Positions 45,282-54,409 are shown, counted from the stretch's first letter. The stretch: DNA of 64,000 nt from JASFYU01 sp045046905 (GCA_045046905.1 JASFYU010000041.1:22640-86639); one strand, 5' to 3'. Program-made: numbers and translations. The notes: generated by a model from the letters alone, not told the origin.

Positions 45282-46991
45282 ATGAGTGTTCAATTATGGA
45301 CGTATATTATAGTAGGAATCACCTTTGCCCTTTATATCGGAATCGCTATTTGGTCCAGAGCAGGATCCACAAAAGAATTTTATGTTGCCGGTGGCGGGGT
45401 TTCCCCCTTGGCGAACGGCATGGCAACGGCAGCCGATTGGATGTCTGCCGCATCTTTTATTTCAATGGCAGGAATCATAGCCTTTGCAGGCTATGACGGG
45501 TCTGTTTATCTAATGGGCTGGACAGGTGGCTACGTACTTCTGGCCTTATTATTAGCACCCTACCTACGAAAGTTCGGTAAATTCACGGTACCCGATTTTA
45601 TTGGGGATCGCTACTATTCAAATACAGCACGAATAGTCGCCGTCATCTGTGCCTTGATTATTTCCTTTACCTATGTAGCGGGCCAAATGCGTGGTGTCGG
45701 GGTTGTATTCTCTCGATTCTTAGAAGTAGATATCAATACCGGTGTTATCATCGGAATGGTCATTGTTTTATTTTATGCTGTTTTAGGAGGAATGAAAGGT
45801 ATCACCTATACCCAGGTTGCACAATACTGCGTTTTGATATTCGCCTTTATGGTGCCCGCTATTTTTATATCCATTCAAATGACAGGAAACCCTATTCCAC
45901 AATTAGGAATGGGATCAACACTAAATGACGGTTCTGGAATGTATCTTTTGGATAAACTTGACGGACTCTCTACCGAACTCGGATTTAATGAATACACCGA
46001 CGGCTCCAAACCGATAATAGATATTTTTGCGATTACTTTTGCCTTAATGGTGGGCACGGCAGGGCTGCCACATGTCATTGTACGCTTCTTTACCGTAAAG
46101 CGGGTCAAAGATGCCCGAAAATCCGCAGGCTTAGCCCTATTGCTAATCGCTATTTTATATACAGCCGCACCAGCGGTCTCCGTGTTTGCAAAAATCAACC
46201 TTATCAACACAGTCAGTAACCAAGAATATGCAAATATGCCCGAATGGTTTAAAAATTGGGAAGAAACCGGGCTATTGATTTTTGATGACAAAAATAAAGA
46301 TGGAAAAATTCAATATGTAGCCGACAAGCAAGCCAATGAATTGACCATAGATAATGATATTATGGTTTTAGCTAATCCTGAAATAGCCAACTTACCGGCC
46401 TGGGTAATCGCCTTGGTCGCAGCAGGGGCTCTGGCAGCTGCACTCTCTACCGCGGCAGGATTACTATTGGTTATCTCGGCTTCGATATCTCATGATTTAA
46501 TCAAGAAAATTTTTATTCCGAATATTTCCGATAAAAATGAACTTTGGGCCGCTAGAGGTGCTGCAACCGTTGCTGTCGTAATTGCCGGTTATTTTGGTAT
46601 AAATCCGCCCGGGTTTGTTGCGGCCGTAGTAGCCTTAGCCTTTGGTTTGGCAGCGGCATCATTCTTTCCGGCCATTGTCCTCGGCATCTTTTATAAGAAA
46701 ATGAACAAAGAAGGTGCTATTTCGGGCATGGTCGTCGGAATCTTATTAATGTTATTTTACATGACCAAATTCAAATTCGGATGGTTTGGCGGTGGAACGC
46801 CTGAAGACTACTGGTTCAATTTTGGAAATGGCGGTATATCACCTGAAGGCTTTGGTACGATAGCTATGTTAGCTAATTTCATAGTATCTATTATCGTCAT
46901 GAAATTCACTCCTGAACCACCTGAATATGTACAGGAAATTGTCGAGGACATTCGTATACCCAGTGGCGCCGGTAAAGCTACAGATCATTAA
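45282..46991 (+). CDS. Sodium/solute symporter, VC_2705 subfamily (probable acetate or short-chain acid permease)
   Basis: 569 residues with about thirteen membrane segments of the SSS family. Recognisable stretches are FYVAGGGVSPLANGMATAADWMSAASF near residue 33, GRYV-type GGYVLLALLLAPYLRKFGKFTVPDF, GTAGLPHVIVRFFTV near 262 and AAGALAAALSTAAGLLLVISASISHDL near 390. A loop near residue 335 reads DDKNKDGKIQY, an EF-hand-like calcium-site pattern. Located between DUF4212 and acetyl-CoA synthetase, so uptake of acetate for activation is likely; pyruvate or another small acid is the alternative. Confidence 0.9.
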   Translation: MSVQLWTYIIVGITFALYIGIAIWSRAGSTKEFYVAGGGVSPLANGMATAADWMSAASFISMAGIIAFAGYDGSVYLMGWTGGYVLLALLLAPYLRKFGKFTVPDFIGDRYYSNTARIVAVICALIISFTYVAGQMRGVGVVFSRFLEVDINTGVIIGMVIVLFYAVLGGMKGITYTQVAQYCVLIFAFMVPAIFISIQMTGNPIPQLGMGSTLNDGSGMYLLDKLDGLSTELGFNEYTDGSKPIIDIFAITFALMVGTAGLPHVIVRFFTVKRVKDARKSAGLALLLIAILYTAAPAVSVFAKINLINTVSNQEYANMPEWFKNWEETGLLIFDDKNKDGKIQYVADKQANELTIDNDIMVLANPEIANLPAWVIALVAAGALAAALSTAAGLLLVISASISHDLIKKIFIPNISDKNELWAARGAATVAVVIAGYFGINPPGFVAAVVALAFGLAAASFFPAIVLGIFYKKMNKEGAISGMVVGILLMLFYMTKFKFGWFGGGTPEDYWFNFGNGGISPEGFGTIAMLANFIVSIIVMKFTPEPPEYVQEIVEDIRIPSGAGKATDH

Positions 46992-47046
46992 AATAGTATC
47001 TGTTTAAACTATTGAAGTATTTTTATTAAGCTCACAAAAAAGAAGA

Positions 47047-48954
47047 ATGAGTAATTATCATATTAAGCACCTAGAAGAGTATTACCAAGTATATCGAAAA
47101 TCTGTTCAAAATCCTGAGAGTTTTTGGGAAGAAATCGCCGAGGAGCACTTTGTATGGCGTAAAAAATGGGATAATGTACTGCAATGGGATTTCTCTAAGC
47201 CCGAAGTAAAATGGTTCGAAGGCGCCAAACTAAATATTACAGAAAACTGTATCGATAGGCACTTGCCAACACGTGGTGATAAAACAGCCATACTTTTTGA
47301 GCCAAACAACCCAAAGGAGAAGGCCCAGCATATTACCTACCGACAGTTACACAAACAGGTGTGCAAAATGGCCAATGTGCTTAAGGAGAAGGGAGTAAAA
47401 AAAGGAGATCGGGTCTGTATCTACCTGCCTATGATCCCTGAATTGGCAATTTCACTCTTGGCATGTGCACGTATCGGAGCTATTCATTCGGTGGTCTTCG
47501 CCGGATTCTCCTCCAATGCCCTTTCCACTCGTATCAACGATTCGGATTGTAAATTAGTAATCACCTCTGACGGTTCATACCGTGGGGCAAAAACCATTGA
47601 CCTAAAGGGTATTGTCGATAAGGCCTTGGAAGATTGCCCAGGGGTCGAAAATGTATTGGTGGCCAAACGTATCAATAGTAAGATTGCCATGAAAAAAGGA
47701 AGAGACGAATGGCTGCAACCCTTATTAGATGGTGCCTACGCCGATTGCGTGGCCGAAATCATGGATGCCGAAGACCCCTTGTTCATTTTGTACACCTCTG
47801 GGTCAACAGGAAACCCAAAGGGCATGGTTCATACCACAGCGGGCTATATGGTTTATACGGCATACACCTTCAAAAATGTGTTTCAATATCGCGAAAATGA
47901 CGTATACTGGTGTACGGCAGATATCGGTTGGATTACCGGCCACTCCTATATTGTCTACGGGCCATTGGCCAATGGCGCCACTACCCTAATGTTCGAAGGG
48001 GTGCCCTCCTATCCTGATTTTGGTCGTTTTTGGGAAGTAATCCAAAAGCATAAAGTAAACCAATTTTATACCGCACCAACAGCAATACGGGCGTTGGCAA
48101 AAGAAAGTTTGGACTTTGTTGAAAAATATGACCTTTCTTCATTAAAGGTCTTAGGCTCTGTTGGCGAACCAATCAATGAAGAGGCATGGCATTGGTACAA
48201 TAACAATGTAGGTAAAAAACACAGCCCTATTGTTGATACTTGGTGGCAGACAGAGACCGGAGGTATAATGATTACCCCCATACCCTATGTAACCCCAACT
48301 ACGCCAACCTATGCTACATTACCGTTTATAGGTATTCAACCCGCTTTGATGGATGAAGAGGGAAAAGAAATTATGGGAAACCAAGTTGATGGCCGATTGT
48401 GTATCAAATTTCCTTGGCCTTCAATGGCACGTACTATATGGGGAAACCACGATCGCTATCGAGACACCTACTTTACAGCCTATAAAAATAATTATTTTAC
48501 GGGTGATGGGGCCTTACGTGATGCCGTAGGCTATTACCGTATTACTGGGCGTGTCGATGATGTCATCATCGTATCTGGTCATAATTTGGGCACGGCACCT
48601 ATAGAAGACGCTATCAATGAACACCCAGCCGTAGCCGAAAGTGCCATCGTAGGTTTTCCTCATGATGTCAAAGGAAACGCATTATATGGCTATGTCGTTT
48701 TAAAGGAAGTCGGCGAAACCAGAGATCGCGACAACCTACGAAAAGAAATCAACCAGCAGATAACCGAACATATAGGACCTATTGCCAAATTGAATAAAAT
48801 TCAATTCGTATCTGAATTACCAAAAACTAGAAGCGGAAAAATCATGCGTCGTATTCTTCGAAAAATTGCAGGTAATGACACTTCCAACCTTGGTGATACC
48901 AGTACGTTGCTTAATCCTGAAGTAGTCAAAGAGATTATGGATAATGCGCTATAA
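47047..48954 (+). CDS. acs: Acetyl-CoA synthetase (AMP-forming)
   Basis: Activates acetate with ATP and CoA through acetyl-AMP. The 635 residues have the full ANL-superfamily set: an N-terminal ACAS_N region (YHIKHLEEYYQVYRKSV, FWEEIAEEHFVW), LYTSGSTGNPKGMVHT near residue 248 (P-loop A3 motif), DTWWQTETGGIMITP near 396, RYRDTYFT and TGDGALRDAVGYYRITGRVDDVI near 480, and the C-terminal PKTRSGKIMRR with the lysine that is typically acetylated near 598. It forms an operon with the DUF4212/symporter pair. Its TAA stop codon is completed by the first base of an inserted MITE-like element; the uninterrupted sequence would have ended in TAG. Confidence 0.96.
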   Translation: MSNYHIKHLEEYYQVYRKSVQNPESFWEEIAEEHFVWRKKWDNVLQWDFSKPEVKWFEGAKLNITENCIDRHLPTRGDKTAILFEPNNPKEKAQHITYRQLHKQVCKMANVLKEKGVKKGDRVCIYLPMIPELAISLLACARIGAIHSVVFAGFSSNALSTRINDSDCKLVITSDGSYRGAKTIDLKGIVDKALEDCPGVENVLVAKRINSKIAMKKGRDEWLQPLLDGAYADCVAEIMDAEDPLFILYTSGSTGNPKGMVHTTAGYMVYTAYTFKNVFQYRENDVYWCTADIGWITGHSYIVYGPLANGATTLMFEGVPSYPDFGRFWEVIQKHKVNQFYTAPTAIRALAKESLDFVEKYDLSSLKVLGSVGEPINEEAWHWYNNNVGKKHSPIVDTWWQTETGGIMITPIPYVTPTTPTYATLPFIGIQPALMDEEGKEIMGNQVDGRLCIKFPWPSMARTIWGNHDRYRDTYFTAYKNNYFTGDGALRDAVGYYRITGRVDDVIIVSGHNLGTAPIEDAINEHPAVAESAIVGFPHDVKGNALYGYVVLKEVGETRDRDNLRKEINQQITEHIGPIAKLNKIQFVSELPKTRSGKIMRRILRKIAGNDTSNLGDTSTLLNPEVVKEIMDNAL

Positions 48955-49205
48955 CCTGAGTTCGACCTAAGATTTAATCTACAGAATGCAAATAAAAGCT
49001 AAGATTTGAAATGGAAAATTTGAAGGAATATCGAGATATTTCAAAAGGTTTACATGATAAGATTGCCTTTTATCTGTATTCCCTTCGGGTTCGATGATTT
49101 TTTTCCAAACCTCATCAAATTAACCCCTTAGTCCTTCAAAAATTTAGCTTCGAATTAAATAAAAAATCAGCTAAACTGTACACAAATATGAGGTCGAACT
49201 CAGGT
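48954..49205. mobile_element. 252-bp MITE-like element with 15-bp TIRs and 5-bp target duplication
   Basis: The ends ACCTGAGTTCGACCT (48954-48968) and AGGTCGAACTCAGGT (49191-49205) are perfect inverted repeats. They are flanked by CTATA on both sides (48949-48953 and 49206-49210), a classic target-site duplication. There is no reading frame of note inside, so it is non-autonomous and would need a transposase from elsewhere. Two further left-end copies are in the window (6278 and 24038). The family name of the parent insertion sequence was not recognised. Confidence 0.85.
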
Positions 49206-49224
49206 CTATAGGATTGCTATGAAT

Positions 49225-49276
49225 AGAAGCGATGCAATATGTTTATTCAATACAATGAGCAGATTGCATCGCTTCT
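49225..49276. terminator. Long perfect hairpin terminator between acs and the Bcr/CflA gene
   Basis: AGAAGCGATGCAAT (49225-49238) and ATTGCATCGCTTCT (49263-49276) form a 14-bp perfect stem with a 24-nt loop. TTTGTTT follows on the plus strand. It can end transcription from acs and, on the minus strand, from the efflux gene whose stop lies at 49282-49284. Confidence 0.75.
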
Positions 49277-49281
49277 TTTGT

Positions 49282-50499
49282 TTAGCTACTTAATTCACTG
49301 ATAATAGTATTTTTACGACGAACTAGCATAAAAATCCCCAAGGCTAATAATCCACATGCAGCAAGCCCCATAAACATGGGAAGCACGCTATCCTCAACAA
49401 AACTACCTACAAAAGAGGCGATTGGAATAGACAAAAGCGTAGAGGTGAATCCTGTAATAGCTGCTCCGATACCCGCAATATGACCTATAGGTTCCATCGC
49501 TATAGAGCGAAAATTACCCCACATAAAACCCAAACAAAAGAACTGCAACGATAAAAAAATGACGAGTACAGGCATACTCGGATTTGACGTATTCCAAAAC
49601 AGACCAATATAAACCAAAGCTATCGTACAAAAACCCATAAGCGCCATTAGAGATAGTCTTCGCATACCAAAGCGTACGACCAAGGTGCCGTTCAATAGCG
49701 TCGACAATCCTATGGATATCGCCAATCCTGAAAAAATATAAGGAAACTCTTCTACAAGCCCATATTGGTTTTCAAAAACATGTTGCGAGGCGCTCAGATA
49801 TACTAAAAAAGCACCCGTAATCAAACCCGAAATCAAGGTAAAAGCCAAGGTTTCTTTATATTTTAAAAGTTCTTTCAACCCATCTAGAAAAACATGACCC
49901 GAAAACGGAATTTTATATTCAGGTTTTAAGGTTTCAGGCTGACGTTTCCAAAACCAAATAGTCACTAGTATGGTAAAAAACAGTTGTACGTAAAAAATCG
50001 CTTCCCATCCGAAGACATCCAAAACTGCTTTGCCCATTGCTGGGGCGACCACAGGCACCAAGATAAAAAAGGCGGTAACAAAAGACATTACTTTCGCCAT
50101 ATAATCACCGCTATAGGTATCACGAATAATCGAAATACTGATAGTCCTTGCCGCCGACAACCCGATGCCTTGCAGTATTCTACCTGCAATCATCCATTCC
50201 AAGGAACTTGCGAATATGCAAACAATACTCGCTATGATAAAAACTACAAAACCTATGTATACCATAGGTTTTCTTCCATAGGTATCAGACAAGGGCCCAA
50301 AGAACAACTGCCCTACGCCTAAGCCCATAAATATCATGGTGATGAGCAATTGGTTATCTGTCGGATCCACACTATTAATTGAAATACCAATATGCGAAAT
50401 AGCAGGCAAAATCGCATCTATAGCTAATGCTACGATCGACATCAAAGCGGCCATCAAAGCAATAAATTCAAAATTGGGTTTTGCATGTTGGTTTTGCAT
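49282..50499 (-). CDS. Bcr/CflA-type multidrug efflux MFS transporter
   Basis: 405 residues from ATG 50499 (MQNQHAKPNFEFIALMAALM). A longer frame from 50604 exists, but its first 35 codons lie in the promoter and in a dispersed repeat. About twelve membrane segments are present. ALAIDAILPAISHIG near residue 25, LLITMIFMGLGVGQLFFGPLSDTYGRKPMVY near 52 (MFS A-motif with DTYGRKP) and RILQGIGLSAARTISISIIRDTY near 105 match the 12-TMS drug:H+ antiporter family DHA1, Bcr/CflA branch. Substrate is not predictable. Confidence 0.88.
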   Translation of the reverse strand: MQNQHAKPNFEFIALMAALMSIVALAIDAILPAISHIGISINSVDPTDNQLLITMIFMGLGVGQLFFGPLSDTYGRKPMVYIGFVVFIIASIVCIFASSLEWMIAGRILQGIGLSAARTISISIIRDTYSGDYMAKVMSFVTAFFILVPVVAPAMGKAVLDVFGWEAIFYVQLFFTILVTIWFWKRQPETLKPEYKIPFSGHVFLDGLKELLKYKETLAFTLISGLITGAFLVYLSASQHVFENQYGLVEEFPYIFSGLAISIGLSTLLNGTLVVRFGMRRLSLMALMGFCTIALVYIGLFWNTSNPSMPVLVIFLSLQFFCLGFMWGNFRSIAMEPIGHIAGIGAAITGFTSTLLSIPIASFVGSFVEDSVLPMFMGLAACGLLALGIFMLVRRKNTIISELSS

Positions 50500-50503
50500 T
50501 CGG

Positions 50504-50533
50504 CAAAAATAGTTATATGCTCTTACATGCAAA
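50504..50533 (-). promoter_or_regulatory. Promoter of the Bcr/CflA gene giving a possibly leaderless mRNA
   Basis: On the minus strand TTTG (50533-50530), an 18-nt spacer and TATTTTTG (50511-50504) match the Bacteroidota consensus exactly. The gene's ATG begins only 4 nt after the -7 box, so the transcript would start at or beside the start codon. A family B repeat lies immediately upstream. Confidence 0.55.
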
Positions 50534-50541
50534 CTAAAAAT

Positions 50542-50762
50542 AAAAAATTTCTTGAAACCGACTATCCTCAAGGCGGAGCATAGGGTGTATTTCGCCAGTT
50601 TCATTTTGGCCTTAGGGCCAAAAACCGAAATTTGGTATATCCCTCAGCCGGAACTGCAAAAGGGAAGTTCCGACGCTGCCTTTACCGTCAGGCAGGTTCT
50701 CCCAAGGAGAGGTAAATCGGAAACCCCAAGGCAGAGCCTAGGGGAATTCTTTTTGATTAAAT
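50542..50762. repeat. Dispersed ~220-bp repeat (family B), copy 2
   Basis: Second copy of the element found inside the porin pseudogene at 6354-6572, in the same orientation, with the same ends (AAAAAATTT and TTTTTGATTAAAT). Internal palindromes are conserved: TTGGCCTTAGGGCCAAA, CGGAACT with AGTTCCG, and a GCCT...GGCAGG module shared with family C. Where the copies differ the changes are often within stems. The 290-bp gap to the carboxylase gene contains no gene; the remaining ~130 bp (50763-50895) show nothing recognisable. Confidence 0.8.
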
Positions 50763-50895
50763 ATTTAGGGTAAGGGTACCTCTAAAACACGCCCACTTTG
50801 GCAAAAAAAGGACATACCCTCTGAGAACAAACAGGAATTTTCGGTACAACCCTTTTTTTCATCATTACCCTACGGTTTAAATTTATGCTCTTTGG

Positions 50896-52437
50896 TTACA
50901 AAGGAATATTCCCATGCTTCTTTTTAGGCACTACCACTTGCTTGTTCTCTAACATACCAAATGCCTTGATTAATTTTCGTCGCGTATTTTGTGGTAAGAT
51001 GATCTCATCGATAAACCCACGACGGGCTGCCCGATACGGATTGGCAAACTTTTCGGCATATTCCATTTCTTTCTCTGCCAATTTTTTAGTAGGATCATCT
51101 GCGGCCATAATTTCTTTTCTGAAAATAATTTCACTGGCACCTTTGGCCCCCATCACTGCAATTTCGGCTCCTGGCCAAGCATAGTTAAAATCGGCACCGA
51201 TATGTTTAGAGTTCATTACATCATAAGCACCTCCATATGCCTTTCTTGTAATTACGGTTATTCTTGGTACGGTAGCCTCGCTCAGGGCGTATAATAGTTT
51301 TGCCCCATGAACAATAATACCGTTCCATTCTTGATCGGTTCCAGGCAAAAATCCCGGTACGTCTACCAATACCAGTAATGGAATATTAAAGGCGTCACAA
51401 AAGCGTGTAAATCGTGCTGCTTTTTTCGAACTATTAACATCTAAAACTCCTGCCAGAAACATAGGCTGATTGGCAATAACGCCAATACTACGCCCTCCCA
51501 ACCTTGCAAAACCCACAATTATATTCTCGGCAAAATCTTTATGAATCTCATAAAAAGAATCCTTATCTATAATACCATGGATAACATCATGCATATCATA
51601 CGGCTTATTCGGATGCTCGGGAATAATACTTTCAAGAACGTGCCTGATTTCATCACCCAACTCATAGGGGAGTTGTTTGGGAGATTTCTTATTACTCTGG
51701 GGTAGATAGCTTAGTAGTTTTTTTACATCTTCTAAACACACCGCATCATTGGCAGAGGTTCTATGTGCTACACCAGATTTAGTAGAATGCGTACTAGCCC
51801 CGCCCAGTTCTTCGGCAGTTACTTCTTCATTGGTTACCGTCTTTACCACATTCGGGCCGGTAACGAACATATAACTGGTCTCTTCGACCATAATAGTAAA
51901 ATCGGTCATAGCCGGGGAATATACCGCACCGCCCGCACATGGCCCCATTATAGCTGATATTTGAGGAATCACCCCCGAAGCTTGTACATTTCTAAAAAAA
52001 ATATCAGCATAACCTCCTAGTGATTTAACACCTTCCTGTATTCGAGCACCTCCCGAATCATTAAGACCAATGATGGGAGCACCGACTTTCATCGCCATAT
52101 CCATCACCTTACAAATTTTTTCGGCATGTGTTTCGGATAGAGCTCCACCAAATACGGTGAAATCTTGAGCATATACATACACTAATCTACCCTCTATTGA
52201 CCCATAGCCCGTGATCACACCATCACCAAAATAAATTTCTTTTTCCATACCAAAATCAGTGGTACGGTGAGTAACCAAAATACCCATTTCTTCAAAAGAC
52301 CCTTTATCGAGCAAATAGTTGACCCGCTCACGGGCGGTCAACTTTTTCTTTTGATGTTGTTTATCTATTCGCTTTTGACCGCCTCCTATATGGGCAAGGG
52401 CAATTCTTTTGTTTAGCTTTTCAAGTTTCGGATCCAT
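50896..52437 (-). CDS. Acyl-CoA carboxylase carboxyltransferase subunit (propionyl-CoA carboxylase beta-like)
   Basis: 513 residues of the crotonase-fold carboxyltransferase family. Motifs are KLTARERVNYLLDKGSFEEMG near residue 30, VYAQDFTVFGGALSETHAEKI near 90, GLNDSGGARIQEGVKSLGGYADIF near 120 and VPGFLPGTDQEWNGIIVHGAK near 365. The subunit moves CO2 from carboxybiotin to an acyl-CoA. Length and the GGARIQEGV-type site are like PccB; propionyl-CoA is the best guess, though acetyl- or other acyl-CoA cannot be excluded. It is the last gene of a three-gene operon with the biotin carboxylase (3-bp gap) and carrier protein. Confidence 0.92.
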   Translation of the reverse strand: MDPKLEKLNKRIALAHIGGGQKRIDKQHQKKKLTARERVNYLLDKGSFEEMGILVTHRTTDFGMEKEIYFGDGVITGYGSIEGRLVYVYAQDFTVFGGALSETHAEKICKVMDMAMKVGAPIIGLNDSGGARIQEGVKSLGGYADIFFRNVQASGVIPQISAIMGPCAGGAVYSPAMTDFTIMVEETSYMFVTGPNVVKTVTNEEVTAEELGGASTHSTKSGVAHRTSANDAVCLEDVKKLLSYLPQSNKKSPKQLPYELGDEIRHVLESIIPEHPNKPYDMHDVIHGIIDKDSFYEIHKDFAENIIVGFARLGGRSIGVIANQPMFLAGVLDVNSSKKAARFTRFCDAFNIPLLVLVDVPGFLPGTDQEWNGIIVHGAKLLYALSEATVPRITVITRKAYGGAYDVMNSKHIGADFNYAWPGAEIAVMGAKGASEIIFRKEIMAADDPTKKLAEKEMEYAEKFANPYRAARRGFIDEIILPQNTRRKLIKAFGMLENKQVVVPKKKHGNIPL

Positions 52438-52440
52438 AAT

Positions 52441-53883
52441 CTAGTTTATTGGTATTCGTAACACTTTTTGATCTTCTTGATACTGTTTCAAGGCTATAAT
52501 AGCCGCTACTTTTGCCTCTTCTTCGGTTTTCGCTTTCAACTTTTCAGAGGAATAATAATTCTTTACGAAATGAGTGTTGAAATTACCGGAGCGAAAAGCC
52601 TCATGCTCGAATACAAACTTTCCAAATGGTAAGGTGGTCTGCACACCTTCAATTTGATAATCGGCAATGGCCCTGAGCATCAACTGAATAGACTCTTCTC
52701 GATTTTTACCGTAGGTAATCAGCTTTGACAGCATTGGGTCGTAATAAATCGGCACATCCATGCCTTCCTCAAAACCATTGTCGACTCGAACTCCTTTTCC
52801 GGTAGGCAATTTATACCTTTCCAAGGTACCAACGCTCGGCAAGAAATCATTCAAGGGGTCCTCTGCGTATACTCTAAGCTCAAGAGCATGACCATTTATT
52901 TTCAAATCCTCTTGTTTCATTGGCAATGCCTCTCCTCTGGCAATTTTAATCTGTAGCTCTACCAAATCGACTCCAGCAATAATCTCACTGACCGGGTGTT
53001 CTACTTGTAGGCGTGTATTCATTTCTAAGAAATAAAACTTATGGTCCGCATCCATCAGAAACTCCACCGTTCCCGCACCCAAATAATCACATGCTTTCGC
53101 CACTTTCACAGCTGCTTTACCCATCTCAGCACGTAATTCGGGAGTCAAAATAGAGGATGGCGCCTCTTCAACCACTTTTTGATGGCGACGCTGCACACTA
53201 CATTCCCTTTCAAAAAAGTGAAGAATATTACCATGACTATCGGCCATTATCTGAATTTCAATATGCCGTGGTGAAGTCACATATTTTTCAATAAAAACGG
53301 AGCCATCACCAAAGGCAGAAGTAGCCTCACTAATCGCCCGTGTCATCTGTGACTCCAAATCTTTCTCTTGTTCTACAATACGCATTCCTTTTCCTCCGCC
53401 TCCTGCAGAGGCCTTGATAAGTACGGGAAAACCAATTTCCTTGGCAATTTTCTTGGCTTTTTTCAGGTCTGTGATGGCCTCATCAATACCTGGAACCATA
53501 GGAATACCGTACTTTTTCACCGCTTCTTTGGCCGCTAATTTGCTACCCATCATACGTATCGCCCTTGATTTGGGCCCAATAAAAATGATGTTATTCTTTT
53601 CAACCTCTTCAGCAAAATCCGCATTTTCACTTAAAAATCCGTAGCCAGGATGAATTCCGTCAACATTAAGACGTTTCGCAAGCTTTATTATTTTTGAGCC
53701 CATAAGATAAGATTGGTTCGACGGTGGTTCACCAATACAAACCGCCTCATCGGCAAAACGTACATGGGGTGCATTCCTATCCGCTTTTGAATAGACTGCA
53801 ACCGTCTTGATACCCATTTTTTGAGCCGTTTTCATTACCCGTATTGCAATTTCACCCCGATTTGCGATTAATATTTTTCTCAT
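52441..53883 (-). CDS. accC: Biotin carboxylase subunit of acyl-CoA carboxylase
   Basis: 480 residues. ATP-dependent carboxylation of the carrier's biotin. The N-terminal biotin-carboxylase domain starts with KILIANRGEIAIRVMKTAQKMG, and GYGFLSENADFAEEV follows near residue 80. The ATP-grasp contains the glycine loop KASAGGGGKGMRIVE near 160 and ECSVQRRHQKVVEEAPS near 228; catalytic EMNTRLQVEHPVSE is near 287 and RVYAEDPLNDFLPS near 335. Residues after about 445 form a short tail rather than a fused biotin domain, since the carrier is encoded separately upstream (9-bp gap). Confidence 0.94.
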   Translation of the reverse strand: MRKILIANRGEIAIRVMKTAQKMGIKTVAVYSKADRNAPHVRFADEAVCIGEPPSNQSYLMGSKIIKLAKRLNVDGIHPGYGFLSENADFAEEVEKNNIIFIGPKSRAIRMMGSKLAAKEAVKKYGIPMVPGIDEAITDLKKAKKIAKEIGFPVLIKASAGGGGKGMRIVEQEKDLESQMTRAISEATSAFGDGSVFIEKYVTSPRHIEIQIMADSHGNILHFFERECSVQRRHQKVVEEAPSSILTPELRAEMGKAAVKVAKACDYLGAGTVEFLMDADHKFYFLEMNTRLQVEHPVSEIIAGVDLVELQIKIARGEALPMKQEDLKINGHALELRVYAEDPLNDFLPSVGTLERYKLPTGKGVRVDNGFEEGMDVPIYYDPMLSKLITYGKNREESIQLMLRAIADYQIEGVQTTLPFGKFVFEHEAFRSGNFNTHFVKNYYSSEKLKAKTEEEAKVAAIIALKQYQEDQKVLRIPIN

Positions 53884-53892
53884 AACCCCTGA

Positions 53893-54378
53893 TTATTCAA
53901 ATTCAATTAATAAGTGTTTCTTTTCAATAGCCTCACCTTTCGTAATAGCTATTTTTTTAATAACCCCATCTCTGGGTGAAGAAATAATGTTTTCCATTTT
54001 CATGGCTTCGAGGATTAAAAGTTGATCCCCCTCTATGACCTCCTGACCTTCTTTCACGCTAATTTCAAGAATCAAACCGGGCATGGGAGCCATAATCGAA
54101 CCTATACTTTTTACCGAAGCCAAAGTGAAGCCCATTTCTTTAATCAGAAAATCCGACCCGTCAGCTATATCAACCGTATAGCTCGTGTTATTAACTTTTA
54201 TGTGGTATTTTTTTTTGTTGAAATCGGAGCTTATAATTTCAACCCGAAAAGGCCTGTTGTCTTGAAGAATATGGTACCAATTGTCCTTAACCCGAAGGGC
54301 ATCTACTTTGGTGATGTCCTCACTGTTCAACTCATAGGTCAGATTTTCATTTACCGTTACCCTAAAGATTTCTTGCAT
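53893..54378 (-). CDS. Biotin carboxyl carrier protein subunit
   Basis: 161 residues, first gene of the carboxylase operon. The C-terminal biotinyl/lipoyl domain (about 90-161) contains IMAPMPGLILEISVKEGQEV and the biotinylation motif LEAMKMENII near residue 124, with the lysine between the two Met. The N-terminal half (about 1-85) is the beta-rich region seen in stand-alone carriers of Bacteroidota acyl-CoA carboxylases. The separate carrier, BC and CT genes make a three-component complex. Confidence 0.92.
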   Translation of the reverse strand: MQEIFRVTVNENLTYELNSEDITKVDALRVKDNWYHILQDNRPFRVEIISSDFNKKKYHIKVNNTSYTVDIADGSDFLIKEMGFTLASVKSIGSIMAPMPGLILEISVKEGQEVIEGDQLLILEAMKMENIISSPRDGVIKKIAITKGEAIEKKHLLIEFE

Positions 54379-54409
54379 AACTATACTAGTTTAAAGTTGC
54401 TCATAATAT

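Noticed and set aside
50500..50604. N-terminal extension of the Bcr/CflA protein by 35 residues
   Set aside because: The extension is encoded by the promoter and the family B repeat; MFS proteins of this branch start close to the ATG at 50499.
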